64,000 bases of DNA, from the NCBI RefSeq assembly GCF_023149135.1, contig NZ_JAIWJX010000002.1, forward strand, positions 3,534,001 to 3,598,000. The letters are read 5' to 3'. The notes under the pieces are model-generated. The model did no database searches. It was not told the origin of the DNA and saw only the letters and a program-made list of their open reading frames with translations. The translations under genes and the position numbers were made by a program. Positions 53,507 through 61,360 of the stretch are shown piece after piece. The stretch's first letter is position 1. Each line of letters starts with the position of its first letter. The stretch comes from Fictibacillus marinisediminis (GTDB lineage Bacteria; Bacillota; Bacilli; Bacillales; Fictibacillaceae).

Positions 53507-54142
53507 ATGTTATCCAATTATTTTACTGTCAAAGAAACCGGCGAGCATGAGATTGTCATCGAGCGGTCAAGGTTCATTGCTCATATCGCCAGGGCAACGA
53601 CTGAGGCTGAAGCGATAGAGTTCATTCAACACATCAAAAAAATGCATCATAGCGCCAACCATAACTGTTCCGCCTATCTGATCGGGGAGCATGACAATAT
53701 CCAAAAAGCGAATGATGACGGAGAGCCGAGCGGCACAGCAGGTGTTCCGATGTTAGAAGTTCTGAAAAAAAGGAAATTAAAAGATGTAGTCGTTGTGGTT
53801 ACCCGTTACTTCGGCGGCATTAAACTCGGGGCAGGAGGATTGATACGCGCTTACGGAAAGAGCGTGAGCGAAGGATTGAACGCCATCGGGGTCGTTGAAC
53901 GTAATCTCATGCAAATTGTGCATACTAAAATCGACTACACTCTTCTCGGCAAAGTAGAAAACGATCTAAGGTCCTCTCCCTATATGATCAAAGAGATCAA
54001 TTACCTCGAACAGGTCGAAATTTTAACTTATGTTGCGGTAAAAGACTTACAAAACTTTAAAGAATACTTAATAAACCTCACAAATGCACATGCTACAATA
54101 GAAGACGGTTCATTGGAATATCTGGAAGAAAAAATCTTGTAA
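53507..54142 (+). CDS. yvyE: YigZ/IMPACT family protein YvyE
   Basis: A 211-residue protein of the UPF0029/IMPACT family. The N-terminal fold has RSRFIAHIARATTEAEA, HNCSAYLIG, NDDGEPSGTAGVPMLEVLKK and VVVVTRYFGGIKLGAGGLIRAYG, all standard. The family may act on translation or aminopeptidase-linked stress in other organisms. Location next to degS, divergent, is conserved in Bacillus. AAGGAG lies before the start. Confidence 0.95.
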   Translation: MLSNYFTVKETGEHEIVIERSRFIAHIARATTEAEAIEFIQHIKKMHHSANHNCSAYLIGEHDNIQKANDDGEPSGTAGVPMLEVLKKRKLKDVVVVVTRYFGGIKLGAGGLIRAYGKSVSEGLNAIGVVERNLMQIVHTKIDYTLLGKVENDLRSSPYMIKEINYLEQVEILTYVAVKDLQNFKEYLINLTNAHATIEDGSLEYLEEKIL

Positions 54143-54246
54143 TTCTATCCCCATTTATTTCAGATATTGTCGAAACCTATGGACTGTAGGGTTGAATTAT
54201 TGAGAGATCAATTAGGGAACTTTTCCGTTAAAGTGAGGAATAAAAC

Positions 54247-55329
54247 ATGAGTTATTATAATGAAGAAAGGCAGCCGACACGGCTTGTCAGAAGGAGAGTC
54301 AAGAAAAGGAAACGCCGTCCTTTCCGGCGCTTGATCCGCATTTTTCTTGTTCTCCTTGTGCTTTGTATGCTGGGCGGAGTCGCGTATGCCGGCTTTTTAG
54401 CGTATAAGGTTAAATCAACGGCAGACAACAGCTATAAAGGCCTTGCCCATGGCAACAAATCCGATCTTCGCATGGATAAAGTCACAATGGGTAAAGACCC
54501 TGTCAACATTCTCCTGATGGGTGTCGAAGACTATAAAGGCTCACCAGGACATTCCGATGCGCTGATGGTACTGACCATCAACCCGGATACCAAGGAAGCA
54601 TCGATTGTAAGTATCCCGAGGGATACTAGAACATACTTGCCTGATGCGGGACGCAAAGACAAAATCACCCACGCTTATGCCTACGGCAAAAAAGGCCATA
54701 AAGAACAGGCTACGATTGATGCGGTAGAGCATTTCCTTGATGTTCCGATCGATTACTATGTACGTACAAACTTCCAGGGCTTCAAAGAAGTTGTTGACTC
54801 TGTCGGCGGAATTACAGTAGACGTACCATTCGACTTCTATCAGAAGAACCTGAAAGGCCACAAGATCTACTTCCATAAAGGAAAAATGGATCTGAACGGC
54901 GACGAAGCACTAACCTACGTACAAATGCGTAAACAGGATAAACGCGGGGACTTTGGACGCCAGGAACGCCAGCAGCAGGCAATGAAAGCTGTAGCGGACA
55001 AAGCGCTGTCCATCAAGTCCATCTCAAGGGCGGACAACCTGCTGAACTCTGTAGGAGACAACGTTCAAACGAATATCTCCTTAAAAGAATTGTTCGGCAT
55101 GAGAAACTTCTACAAACAAATTCAAAGTAAAGAACTTGAACGTATGAACATCGGTGGACAGGATGAATACATTAATGGTGTTTACTACTTCAGCCCTGAT
55201 GAGCAAGTTGTTCAAAAAGTAAGAGACCGTATTAGAGAAATCCTTGATTATAAAGGTAAAGGCTCCGCTTCCGCTGACAGCAGCAGTTCTGATGGGACTA
55301 GCGAGCAAAGTCAGGGAACTGGAGAATAA
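54247..55329 (+). CDS. LytR-CpsA-Psr family wall polymer ligase (TagU/LytR)
   Basis: A 360-residue membrane-anchored LCP enzyme that moves wall teichoic acid or other anionic polymers from undecaprenyl phosphate to peptidoglycan. It has a basic cytoplasmic head (RRRVKKRKRRPFRR), one helix (FLVLLVLCMLGGVAYAGFLAY), and the LCP domain: NILLMGVEDYKGSPGHSDALMV, SIPRDTRTYLP, HAYAYGKKG, DGDEAL-type LNGDEALTYVQMRK and RQERQQQAM. The catalytic Arg/Asp residues are in place. A low-complexity Ser/Gly tail ends it. Near tagO, matching a role in teichoic acid. Confidence 0.93.
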   Translation: MSYYNEERQPTRLVRRRVKKRKRRPFRRLIRIFLVLLVLCMLGGVAYAGFLAYKVKSTADNSYKGLAHGNKSDLRMDKVTMGKDPVNILLMGVEDYKGSPGHSDALMVLTINPDTKEASIVSIPRDTRTYLPDAGRKDKITHAYAYGKKGHKEQATIDAVEHFLDVPIDYYVRTNFQGFKEVVDSVGGITVDVPFDFYQKNLKGHKIYFHKGKMDLNGDEALTYVQMRKQDKRGDFGRQERQQQAMKAVADKALSIKSISRADNLLNSVGDNVQTNISLKELFGMRNFYKQIQSKELERMNIGGQDEYINGVYYFSPDEQVVQKVRDRIREILDYKGKGSASADSSSSDGTSEQSQGTGE

Positions 55330-55342
55330 GATAATAAATGAA

Positions 55343-55373
55343 GAAACCCGCTGATTGGCGGGTTTCTTTTTGT
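55343..55373 (+). terminator. Terminator of the LCP gene
   Basis: Stem GAAACCCGC / GCGGGTTTC followed by TTTTTG. Confidence 0.92.
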
Positions 55374-55397
55374 GCCTTTTTTTGAAAAATGCTTTAG

Positions 55398-55526
55398 TTT
55401 GCAAGTAAAGTTTAGGTTTTCGCAAGTAATTGGATAAGTTTCGCAAGTATTTTGTGTCGAACCGCAAGTAATCCGACTAATTTCGCAAGTAAAACAGTTA
55501 TTTTTGCAAGTAAGCGTAACTGGCTG
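55398..55526. repeat. 21-bp periodic array of six GCAAGTA motifs
   Basis: GCAAGTA begins at 55401, 55422, 55443, 55464, 55485 and 55506, an exact 21-base period. The consensus core is TTTCGCAAGTAA (variants TTTTGCAAGTAA, ACCGCAAGTAAT); the 9-10 bases between cores differ. A degenerate GCAATTA follows at 55528. It starts 25 bases past the LCP terminator. Confidence 0.93.
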
Positions 55527-55699
55527 CGCAATTATGCCTTTAAATGAGATGCCTACCACAGTGATAGAGTATAAAAGGAGAGCATACCCCTTCTGTAAGC
55601 CTCACATTTCCCTTATTTAACACTTTTTGCACAAGTTTAGGGGGATATAGTTTTCTCCCTGAATAAATTCCTATGCAAACCTGTGAGCCAAACAAAAAA

Positions 55700-55749
55700 G
55701 GTGCCAGGCACCGGCTTTTGACATATGTCAAAAACGGGTGCCTGGCACC
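55700..55749 (+). repeat. 50-bp hairpin repeat, copy 7 (variant centre)
   Basis: Identical arms and identical 50-base length, but the centre is TTTTGACATATGTCAAAA instead of TTTTACACACTTGTGTAA. It begins 10 bases past the tagO stop. Confidence 0.95.
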
Positions 55750-55759
55750 TTATATTTAG

Positions 55760-56842
55760 TTAATCCTTGTCCGGGCTGTTGACCTGCATCGTGCCGATGA
55801 ACTTCTTGTAGAGGAAGAGCACCGGGCGGTATTTGTGATGGACGAGTCCGATGATCTCTGCGATGACTTCAAGCATCAGCAGAAGTCCGATGATGATCAC
55901 GACAGAGCCCCACAATGTACTGGATTCAAACACGACGGCAGCGACACTGAACACGATGCTGAGCGCGTAGATCACGAGTACGGTCTTGCGGTGGGACCAG
56001 CCCAAGTTGATCAAACGGTGATGCAGATGCCCTTTATCCGGTGCAGAAATCGGCTTTTTGTTCGCCATTCTGCGGATGATGGCAAAGGATGTATCGAAAA
56101 CCGGCACGCCAAGGATGATGATCGGTACAACGAAACTGAACAGAGTAACGCTCTTATACAGTCCGAGCAGGGACAGAATCGATATGGAGTAGCCGAGGAA
56201 CAGAGAGCCTGCATCACCCATAAAGATTTTGGCCGGATTAAAGTTGTACATCAGGAAGCCGGCAGTAGAAGCTGCGATGATGAGGGCAAGGGAAAGAATC
56301 ATCATGTTTCCGTTTAATCCCGCCATGATTGCGATGGTCACCATCACGATGACCGATACACCCGCTGCCAGGCCATCCAGGCCGTCAATCAGATTGATCG
56401 CATTGGTGATGGCGATAATCCAGAAGATGGTCGTGATGTATGCCCATGGACCTAAATGAAATGTACCAACAAAAGGTATGGTGATCAATTCAATGGTTAA
56501 TCCTGTAGAAGCTACGAGAAGTGCCGCAAAAATCTGGCCGACAAGCTTAACTCTCGCACTTAATTCGTATTTATCGTCAATCATGCCGATCACGACAATA
56601 AGAACTGCACCTACAATAATCCCGGTTAGCTGCATTTCATACAGGCCCGAGACAAAATATCCGACAACAACGCCAAGGAAGATACCGACTCCGCCCCAGC
56701 GAGGCATTAATTTTTGATGTACTTTTCGTTGATTTGGTTTGTCGGTCACATTCAGCCGGACCGCCAGCTTAATGATAAAAGGCATGGCGACCACGACAAC
56801 CGCGAACGACACAACCGCAGCAATGATCAATTGAACATTCAT
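55760..56842 (-). CDS. tagO: Undecaprenyl-phosphate GlcNAc-1-phosphate transferase TagO
   Basis: TagO (WecA family) transfers GlcNAc-1-P to undecaprenyl phosphate, the first step of wall teichoic acid and related polymers. The 360-residue protein has about 11 helices with DKPNQRKVHQKLMPRWGGVGIFLG, the catalytic VIGMIDDKY, NAINLIDGLDGLAAG, NFNPAKIFMGDAGSLFLG and the final HLHHRLINLGWSHRKTVL loop, all family hallmarks. The start at 56842 follows AGAGGGA; an upstream frame to 56869 is not needed. Confidence 0.96.
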   Translation of the reverse strand: MNVQLIIAAVVSFAVVVVAMPFIIKLAVRLNVTDKPNQRKVHQKLMPRWGGVGIFLGVVVGYFVSGLYEMQLTGIIVGAVLIVVIGMIDDKYELSARVKLVGQIFAALLVASTGLTIELITIPFVGTFHLGPWAYITTIFWIIAITNAINLIDGLDGLAAGVSVIVMVTIAIMAGLNGNMMILSLALIIAASTAGFLMYNFNPAKIFMGDAGSLFLGYSISILSLLGLYKSVTLFSFVVPIIILGVPVFDTSFAIIRRMANKKPISAPDKGHLHHRLINLGWSHRKTVLVIYALSIVFSVAAVVFESSTLWGSVVIIIGLLLMLEVIAEIIGLVHHKYRPVLFLYKKFIGTMQVNSPDKD

Positions 56843-56995
56843 GTTATCCCTCTTTTTCCAACTCTTCAATGGATTTAAGCAAGGGTCCTCCTGCTTATGT
56901 TGCCCAACAACGCCCCATGAAAATTCACATTCATCTTCTTCAGAAATTATATCTCGAAACCGTGATAAACAAAAGTAAAACTATGCTTGTCCGCT

Positions 56996-57021
56996 GAAGA
57001 AGCGGAATTTTCCGCTTCTTC
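56996..57021 (-). terminator. Hairpin after the wzz-like gene
   Basis: A 12-bp near-palindrome (GAAGAAGCGGAA with TTCCGCTTCTTC) ends the polysaccharide cluster. No U-run follows, so termination is inferred from place only. Confidence 0.5.
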
Positions 57022-57057
57022 ATCTCTTCTCTTTACCACCAAATGAGAGGTTTGAAG

Positions 57058-57726
57058 CTACTTTTTAAAAATTTCCGGAAGCAGCAGGATTGAGGCGCTA
57101 AGCATCAGTCCCACCAGGAGACCCAGCACAGCCTTCCTTTTCGGATCCCCGGCCATGTCTGTCGTATCTACTTTTTCAAGAAGCTTTGGTTCTTTTACTT
57201 TCAGCACTCTTGTTTTCAGGTCAAATAAATATTCTTCCTTCTTAATGGTGCCTTCACCAGAGACTTGTGTTCCTTCTACCTTCTTGATTTGATCCTCCAG
57301 TGTTGTTTTCCATTTTTCAGTTTGGTGGTTGCTTTCTTTCATGAATTCTTTCACCACTGGCTTCAATTGGGACTTTGCTTTGCTTTTATCCTCATCCATC
57401 AATGACAGCGTGATGATCGTATCTGTTTCAGGAACGACCTGAAGCTTGTCTTTCATCGCCTTTTCTTCATCCTTGTTCAAACCTTTAACAGAACGTAAAA
57501 ACTCTTCGCTCGTAAGGTACTCTTTCGCACTGTCCGGCGTGTTCAGGATGGAGTTTTCAGCTTGTCCCAGCTTCACTTTCGCGGTCGCCTGGGACGTGCT
57601 CGGCGCTTTTGAAGCCATAAAGTAGGCGACCACTGTCGTTAAAACAGGAATCAGCAGCAGCAGGATGAATAATTTTTTAAATCGATGCCAGATGCTTTCT
57701 GTAATTTCTTTCATTTGCTTGTCCAT
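57058..57726 (-). CDS. Wzz-like chain-length determinant protein
   Basis: A 222-residue protein with a helix near each end (LFILLLLIPVLTTVVAYFMAS and VLGLLVGLMLSASILLLPEIF) and a coiled extracytoplasmic part between, the layout of Wzz/YveK-type polysaccharide co-polymerases. A Tyr-kinase partner is not encoded beside it. It follows the polymerase-like gene by 12 bases. Start 57726 with GGGAG. It would set chain length of the polymer made by this cluster. Confidence 0.8.
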   Translation of the reverse strand: MDKQMKEITESIWHRFKKLFILLLLIPVLTTVVAYFMASKAPSTSQATAKVKLGQAENSILNTPDSAKEYLTSEEFLRSVKGLNKDEEKAMKDKLQVVPETDTIITLSLMDEDKSKAKSQLKPVVKEFMKESNHQTEKWKTTLEDQIKKVEGTQVSGEGTIKKEEYLFDLKTRVLKVKEPKLLEKVDTTDMAGDPKRKAVLGLLVGLMLSASILLLPEIFKK

Positions 57727-57738
57727 ACACTTACTCCC

Positions 57739-59223
57739 TTACTTCATTGGTCGATATTGAACCTCATTTTGTTTCACTCTCCAGAAATTAATGTAGCTGA
57801 TGGAGAATGCGAAAAGCAGCCAGAGGTAGTTTAGCGAAATTTGTGAGCTTGGGCTGATGCAGGAAAGCGAGAAAGCAATCATGCCGCCAAGCAGTCCTTC
57901 ACTGATTATTTTTTCATAGAGGGTACCCGATTGCCTGAAGATACGGAAAAGCTGCAGGATAACCCAGAGATACAGGAGGACATAACCGGCAAAAATAACA
58001 GCTCCGTAATTGACGAGAATCTCGATCCACCAGTTATGGACGTTAATGATTCCCTTTGTCGGAAATTCTGCATAATGCATGAGATAGTATTTAGAGTTCC
58101 CCGAACCGATGCCGAATCCAAAACTTTTTTCAAAAAAAAGCAATCCGTTCTTAATGAGGTTGGACCGGATATCGACGGAGGCGATCTCGGCTTGCGAACC
58201 ACTGGCCAGCAAGCTGTGCAGCATGCCCTCAATCTTTCCGATGGCCGCTGCAAACTTTTCTTTAAACATAACAATACCAGCCGCCAGACCGACGAAGCCA
58301 AGAACAACAAGGCTTCTTTTCACTTTCTTGTTTGTTAAAAAGACAAACCAGAAGGCAAGACCCAATGGGATCGCGATAAAATTCGCCCTTGATGACGTAA
58401 AGATCATCACATAAAGCGAGAGAAGCATCAACGCAGCCCCCACGGCCTTTAACAGCCAGGATCTTGTACGGTGAACAAAGGCTAAAACGAGAAAGAAACT
58501 GACCGAAATAAAGCTGGCAAAATCATTCTCGTTTACAAAAACAGATGTCGGTATTCCTTTTTGATATTCCGCCACCTTGTTGATCCTTGAGATAGCAAGA
58601 TGGTTGTGCGTGACATGGTTCCAGAGGCCGATCACCGTCAGAACGGCGAACATGCCAAGCCAGATCCAGTACACATGCTTGAATTCCTCCTCCTTTTTCA
58701 TGAGAAAGACCATAAAAAAGATGAGGGAGATTCCGATGATCAAGAAGATCAGGTCAACCGCACCCATGGAAAAAGAGCGTGTCCAGCTCAGAGAGAACAG
58801 GGCGTAAAGCATCCAGAAGAGATGGAAGTACATCACAGGTTTGACCTTTACCCTCTCCCATTCCAATATGTCCTTTTTGAAAAGGGCGAGGTAAAGAACC
58901 ACAGGCACCATCAAAACGTAAACCATTCGATACGGAAACATCGAGATTGGGCCAACGGGGATATTCATGATTCCCGCGCCCAGGAACGATGAAAAGATCA
59001 GAAGATAAAGCAGCAAGTTCATAATAGGAATCTGCTGCACAACTGGTTTGATAGCGATAAAAACAGCCATTAAAGCGACGTATCCTGCAAGTGCCGCTGT
59101 CAGAAGAAGCGGTGACTGGACTGGCACTCTGTCGATCAGCCAGCTGCCCGTAATGGCCGCAAAGCATAACGCCAGAATACCCTGTGTAATTTTTGATTGA
59201 AAAAGTCTCCGCAAATCAGGCAT
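57739..59223 (-). CDS. O-antigen ligase/polymerase (Wzy/WaaL) family membrane protein
   Basis: A 494-residue protein with about 12 helices and the central large loop with SSRANFIAIPLGLAFW … GFGIGSGNSKYYLMHYAEFPTKGIINVHNWWIEILVNYGA, where the N-H-N-W pattern is typical of the Wzy_C domain. It polymerises or ligates repeat units outside the membrane. GGGAGGG ahead of ATG 59223. It is part of a minus-strand run of genes with wzz-like below and sugar-modifying genes above. Confidence 0.85.
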   Translation of the reverse strand: MPDLRRLFQSKITQGILALCFAAITGSWLIDRVPVQSPLLLTAALAGYVALMAVFIAIKPVVQQIPIMNLLLYLLIFSSFLGAGIMNIPVGPISMFPYRMVYVLMVPVVLYLALFKKDILEWERVKVKPVMYFHLFWMLYALFSLSWTRSFSMGAVDLIFLIIGISLIFFMVFLMKKEEEFKHVYWIWLGMFAVLTVIGLWNHVTHNHLAISRINKVAEYQKGIPTSVFVNENDFASFISVSFFLVLAFVHRTRSWLLKAVGAALMLLSLYVMIFTSSRANFIAIPLGLAFWFVFLTNKKVKRSLVVLGFVGLAAGIVMFKEKFAAAIGKIEGMLHSLLASGSQAEIASVDIRSNLIKNGLLFFEKSFGFGIGSGNSKYYLMHYAEFPTKGIINVHNWWIEILVNYGAVIFAGYVLLYLWVILQLFRIFRQSGTLYEKIISEGLLGGMIAFSLSCISPSSQISLNYLWLLFAFSISYINFWRVKQNEVQYRPMK

Positions 59224-59295
59224 GTACTTCCCTCCCTTCGCTTTTCCTTCATAGATGCAAGTTTCATCGCTGTTTTCAAGGGAAACACGGGAAGT

Positions 59296-60009
59296 TTACG
59301 CCTCTTGATTTTTCAGCAGCTGGTCGTCTGGCACGCTTTTGAACTTTCTAGCCGGATGGCCGGCCACGAGATCTTGGCTTTCCACATCCTTTGTAACAAG
59401 GCTTCCGGCTGCCACAGCTGCTTCTTGTTCAATGACTTTGCCGGGAAGGATCGTGGAGTTGGCTCCGATCCTCCCGCCTTTTTTTACGGTAACGCCTTTA
59501 AAATGTTTAAACCGTTCTTTGGACCGGGCCATATAATTGTCATTGGTCGTAACAACACCCGGTGCAATGAACACGAGATCTTCAAGCTCGGAATACGCCG
59601 TAATGTAAGCATTGGTTTCAATCTTGCATTTTACTCCGATAACACAGTCGTTCTCGACCGCTGCTCCACGGCCGATAATCGTTTTATGGCCGATCGTCAC
59701 CCGCTCGCGGATGGTCGCAAGGTCAGCGACGAAGACATCGTCAGCCAGCTCTGCGCTGGCGTAGATGATCGAATTCGTTCCAATCGTTACCCCTGAACCG
59801 ATTTTTGCGGGCGGCAGTGTTTTTAATTCCGGCAGCGCTGAATTCTTTGCTCTGGCCGGCTGCTTGCCGATGACCGCATTATCCTGGATGATGCAGTTAT
59901 CTCCGATGGAGACTCCGTCGTAAATGACCACATTATGCCCGATGATCACGTTTGAACCGAGCTGTACATCTTTTCCTAATACCACATTACTCCCCTGGCT
60001 GACCGTCAA
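59296..60009 (-). CDS. Hexapeptide-repeat acetyltransferase (WbpD/WlbB-like)
   Basis: A 237-residue left-handed beta-helix enzyme, with a run of hexapeptides from VQLGSNVIIGHNVVIYDGVSIGDN through VTIGHKTIIGRGAAVENDCVIG to the cap FIAPGVVTTNDNYMARSKERF and GGRIGANSTILPGKVI. It probably N-acetylates the amino group made by the adjacent aminotransferase on a nucleotide sugar. The start is TTG at 60009: AAAGGG lies eight bases before it, while the GTG at 60018 overlaps that site. Exact sugar unknown. Confidence 0.8.
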   Translation of the reverse strand: MTVSQGSNVVLGKDVQLGSNVIIGHNVVIYDGVSIGDNCIIQDNAVIGKQPARAKNSALPELKTLPPAKIGSGVTIGTNSIIYASAELADDVFVADLATIRERVTIGHKTIIGRGAAVENDCVIGVKCKIETNAYITAYSELEDLVFIAPGVVTTNDNYMARSKERFKHFKGVTVKKGGRIGANSTILPGKVIEQEAAVAAGSLVTKDVESQDLVAGHPARKFKSVPDDQLLKNQEA

Positions 60010-60044
60010 TGAGAACACCCTTTCTTCCTAAAAGCTGAATGCGT

Positions 60045-61193
60045 TTATGCGAATGATTTTTCTTTTGATTCGTTGACAGGATTTTTGCTGAAATAAGCGG
60101 CGATCTGTTCAACGACATACTCCTGCTGCTCCCTCTTCAGTTCAGGGAACATCGGAAGTGAAAGTACTCGGTCTGCCGCTTTTTCTGTTTCAGGCAGGTC
60201 ACCTTCCTTGTAGCCGAGTTCTTTGAATACGGGCTGAAGGTGCAGCGGTTTTGGATAGTAAATCATAGATCCAATTCCCTGCTCTTTCAAAAACTCCTGC
60301 AAACCGGTGCGGTCTGGCACTTGAATCGTGTATTGGTGGAACACATGATAGTTGTGTTCTTCCACAAACGGAGTGACAACGAGATCACCCAGCTTTTCCT
60401 TCAACAGTTCCGTGTAGATCGCAGCTTTTTCACGTCGTGCTTCGCTCCATGTGTTCAGATGAGGAAACTTAACGTTCAGGATTCCGGCCTGCAGCTCGTC
60501 CAGACGGCTGTTGTACCCCAGGATGTGGTGATAGTATTTCGGCTTGCTGCCGTGAACACGGATCACACGCATCGTTTCAGCAATGTCTTCATCATTCGTG
60601 ATGATCATGCCGCCGTCACCGTACCCGCCAAGGTTTTTCGTCGGGAAGAAGCTGTAGGTTGCTGTCGTGCCAAGCTCACCGACGTTTTTCCCTTTGTATT
60701 TTGAACCGATGGCTTGAGCTGCATCCTCAATGATCGCAAGGTTATGCTTCTTCGCGATTTCAGCGATCGGCTCCATGTCTGCCATCTGGCCGTACAAGTG
60801 AACCGGGATGATTGCTTTCGTTTTTTCTGTTACCGCTGCTTCAATTTTCGCCGGATCAATATTGTACGTTTTAGGATCGATGTCAACAAAAACAGGAACA
60901 GCTCCTGCACGAGCCACCGCTCCTGCAGTTGCAAAGAACGTAAAAGAAGGAACGATGACCTCATCCCCCTGTTTCACTCCGCATCCAAGCAAAGAAATGT
61001 GCAGGGCGTCACTGCCGTTCGCTACCCCCACTCCATGCTTTGCCGCGCTGTATTCTGCTACATCCTGCTCCAGTTTCTTAACGTTATCTCCCAAAATAAA
61101 GCGAGATCCTGACATGATATCTTCCAAGCTTGCAAAAATCTCCTCTTTCAGTGATTGGTACTGTTCTGATAGATCAAGCATAGGCACTTTCAT
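60045..61193 (-). CDS. DegT/DnrJ/EryC1/StrS family sugar aminotransferase
   Basis: A 382-residue PLP enzyme that aminates a keto group on a nucleotide sugar. The start MKVPMLDLSEQYQSLKEEIF, the VPSFTFFATAGAV loop, DAAQAIGSKYKGKNVGELG, the PLP lysine in FFPTKNLGGYGDGGMI and HGSKPKYYHHILGYNSRLDELQAGIL are standard. With the adjacent acetyltransferase it would make an N-acetylated amino sugar (WbpE-WbpD or Pgl-like pair). An oxidase or dehydratase for the pathway is expected beyond the right edge. Confidence 0.9.
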   Translation of the reverse strand: MKVPMLDLSEQYQSLKEEIFASLEDIMSGSRFILGDNVKKLEQDVAEYSAAKHGVGVANGSDALHISLLGCGVKQGDEVIVPSFTFFATAGAVARAGAVPVFVDIDPKTYNIDPAKIEAAVTEKTKAIIPVHLYGQMADMEPIAEIAKKHNLAIIEDAAQAIGSKYKGKNVGELGTTATYSFFPTKNLGGYGDGGMIITNDEDIAETMRVIRVHGSKPKYYHHILGYNSRLDELQAGILNVKFPHLNTWSEARREKAAIYTELLKEKLGDLVVTPFVEEHNYHVFHQYTIQVPDRTGLQEFLKEQGIGSMIYYPKPLHLQPVFKELGYKEGDLPETEKAADRVLSLPMFPELKREQQEYVVEQIAAYFSKNPVNESKEKSFA

Positions 61194-61275
61194 CTATGAT
61201 CCCTCTTTCTTCCTCTATATTTGTATTGCATACTGTTGTTAAAACCTTTTGCTACCGATGTTTAGTCGGGTTTGC

Positions 61276-61342
61276 CTAGGCGGGGCTCGCTTTGCGAACC
61301 CCAGCCTGCGCGCTGAAGGGGAGACTTCGAGTGTCTCTTTTA
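61276..61342. other. Two GC-rich hairpins between glycosyltransferase and aminotransferase genes
   Basis: GGGG-CGC-TTT-GCG-CCCC at about 61278-61302, then GAGAC-TTCGAGT-GTCTC at about 61322-61338 with TTTTAG on the plus side. They break the run of minus-strand genes and may attenuate or process the transcript. Confidence 0.45.
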
Positions 61343-61360
61343 GCGGCAGTATGCTATGAC

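Noticed and set aside
55398..55526. CRISPR array
   Set aside because: Cores are about 11-12 bases and fillers 9-10, far below CRISPR sizes, and no cas gene is near.
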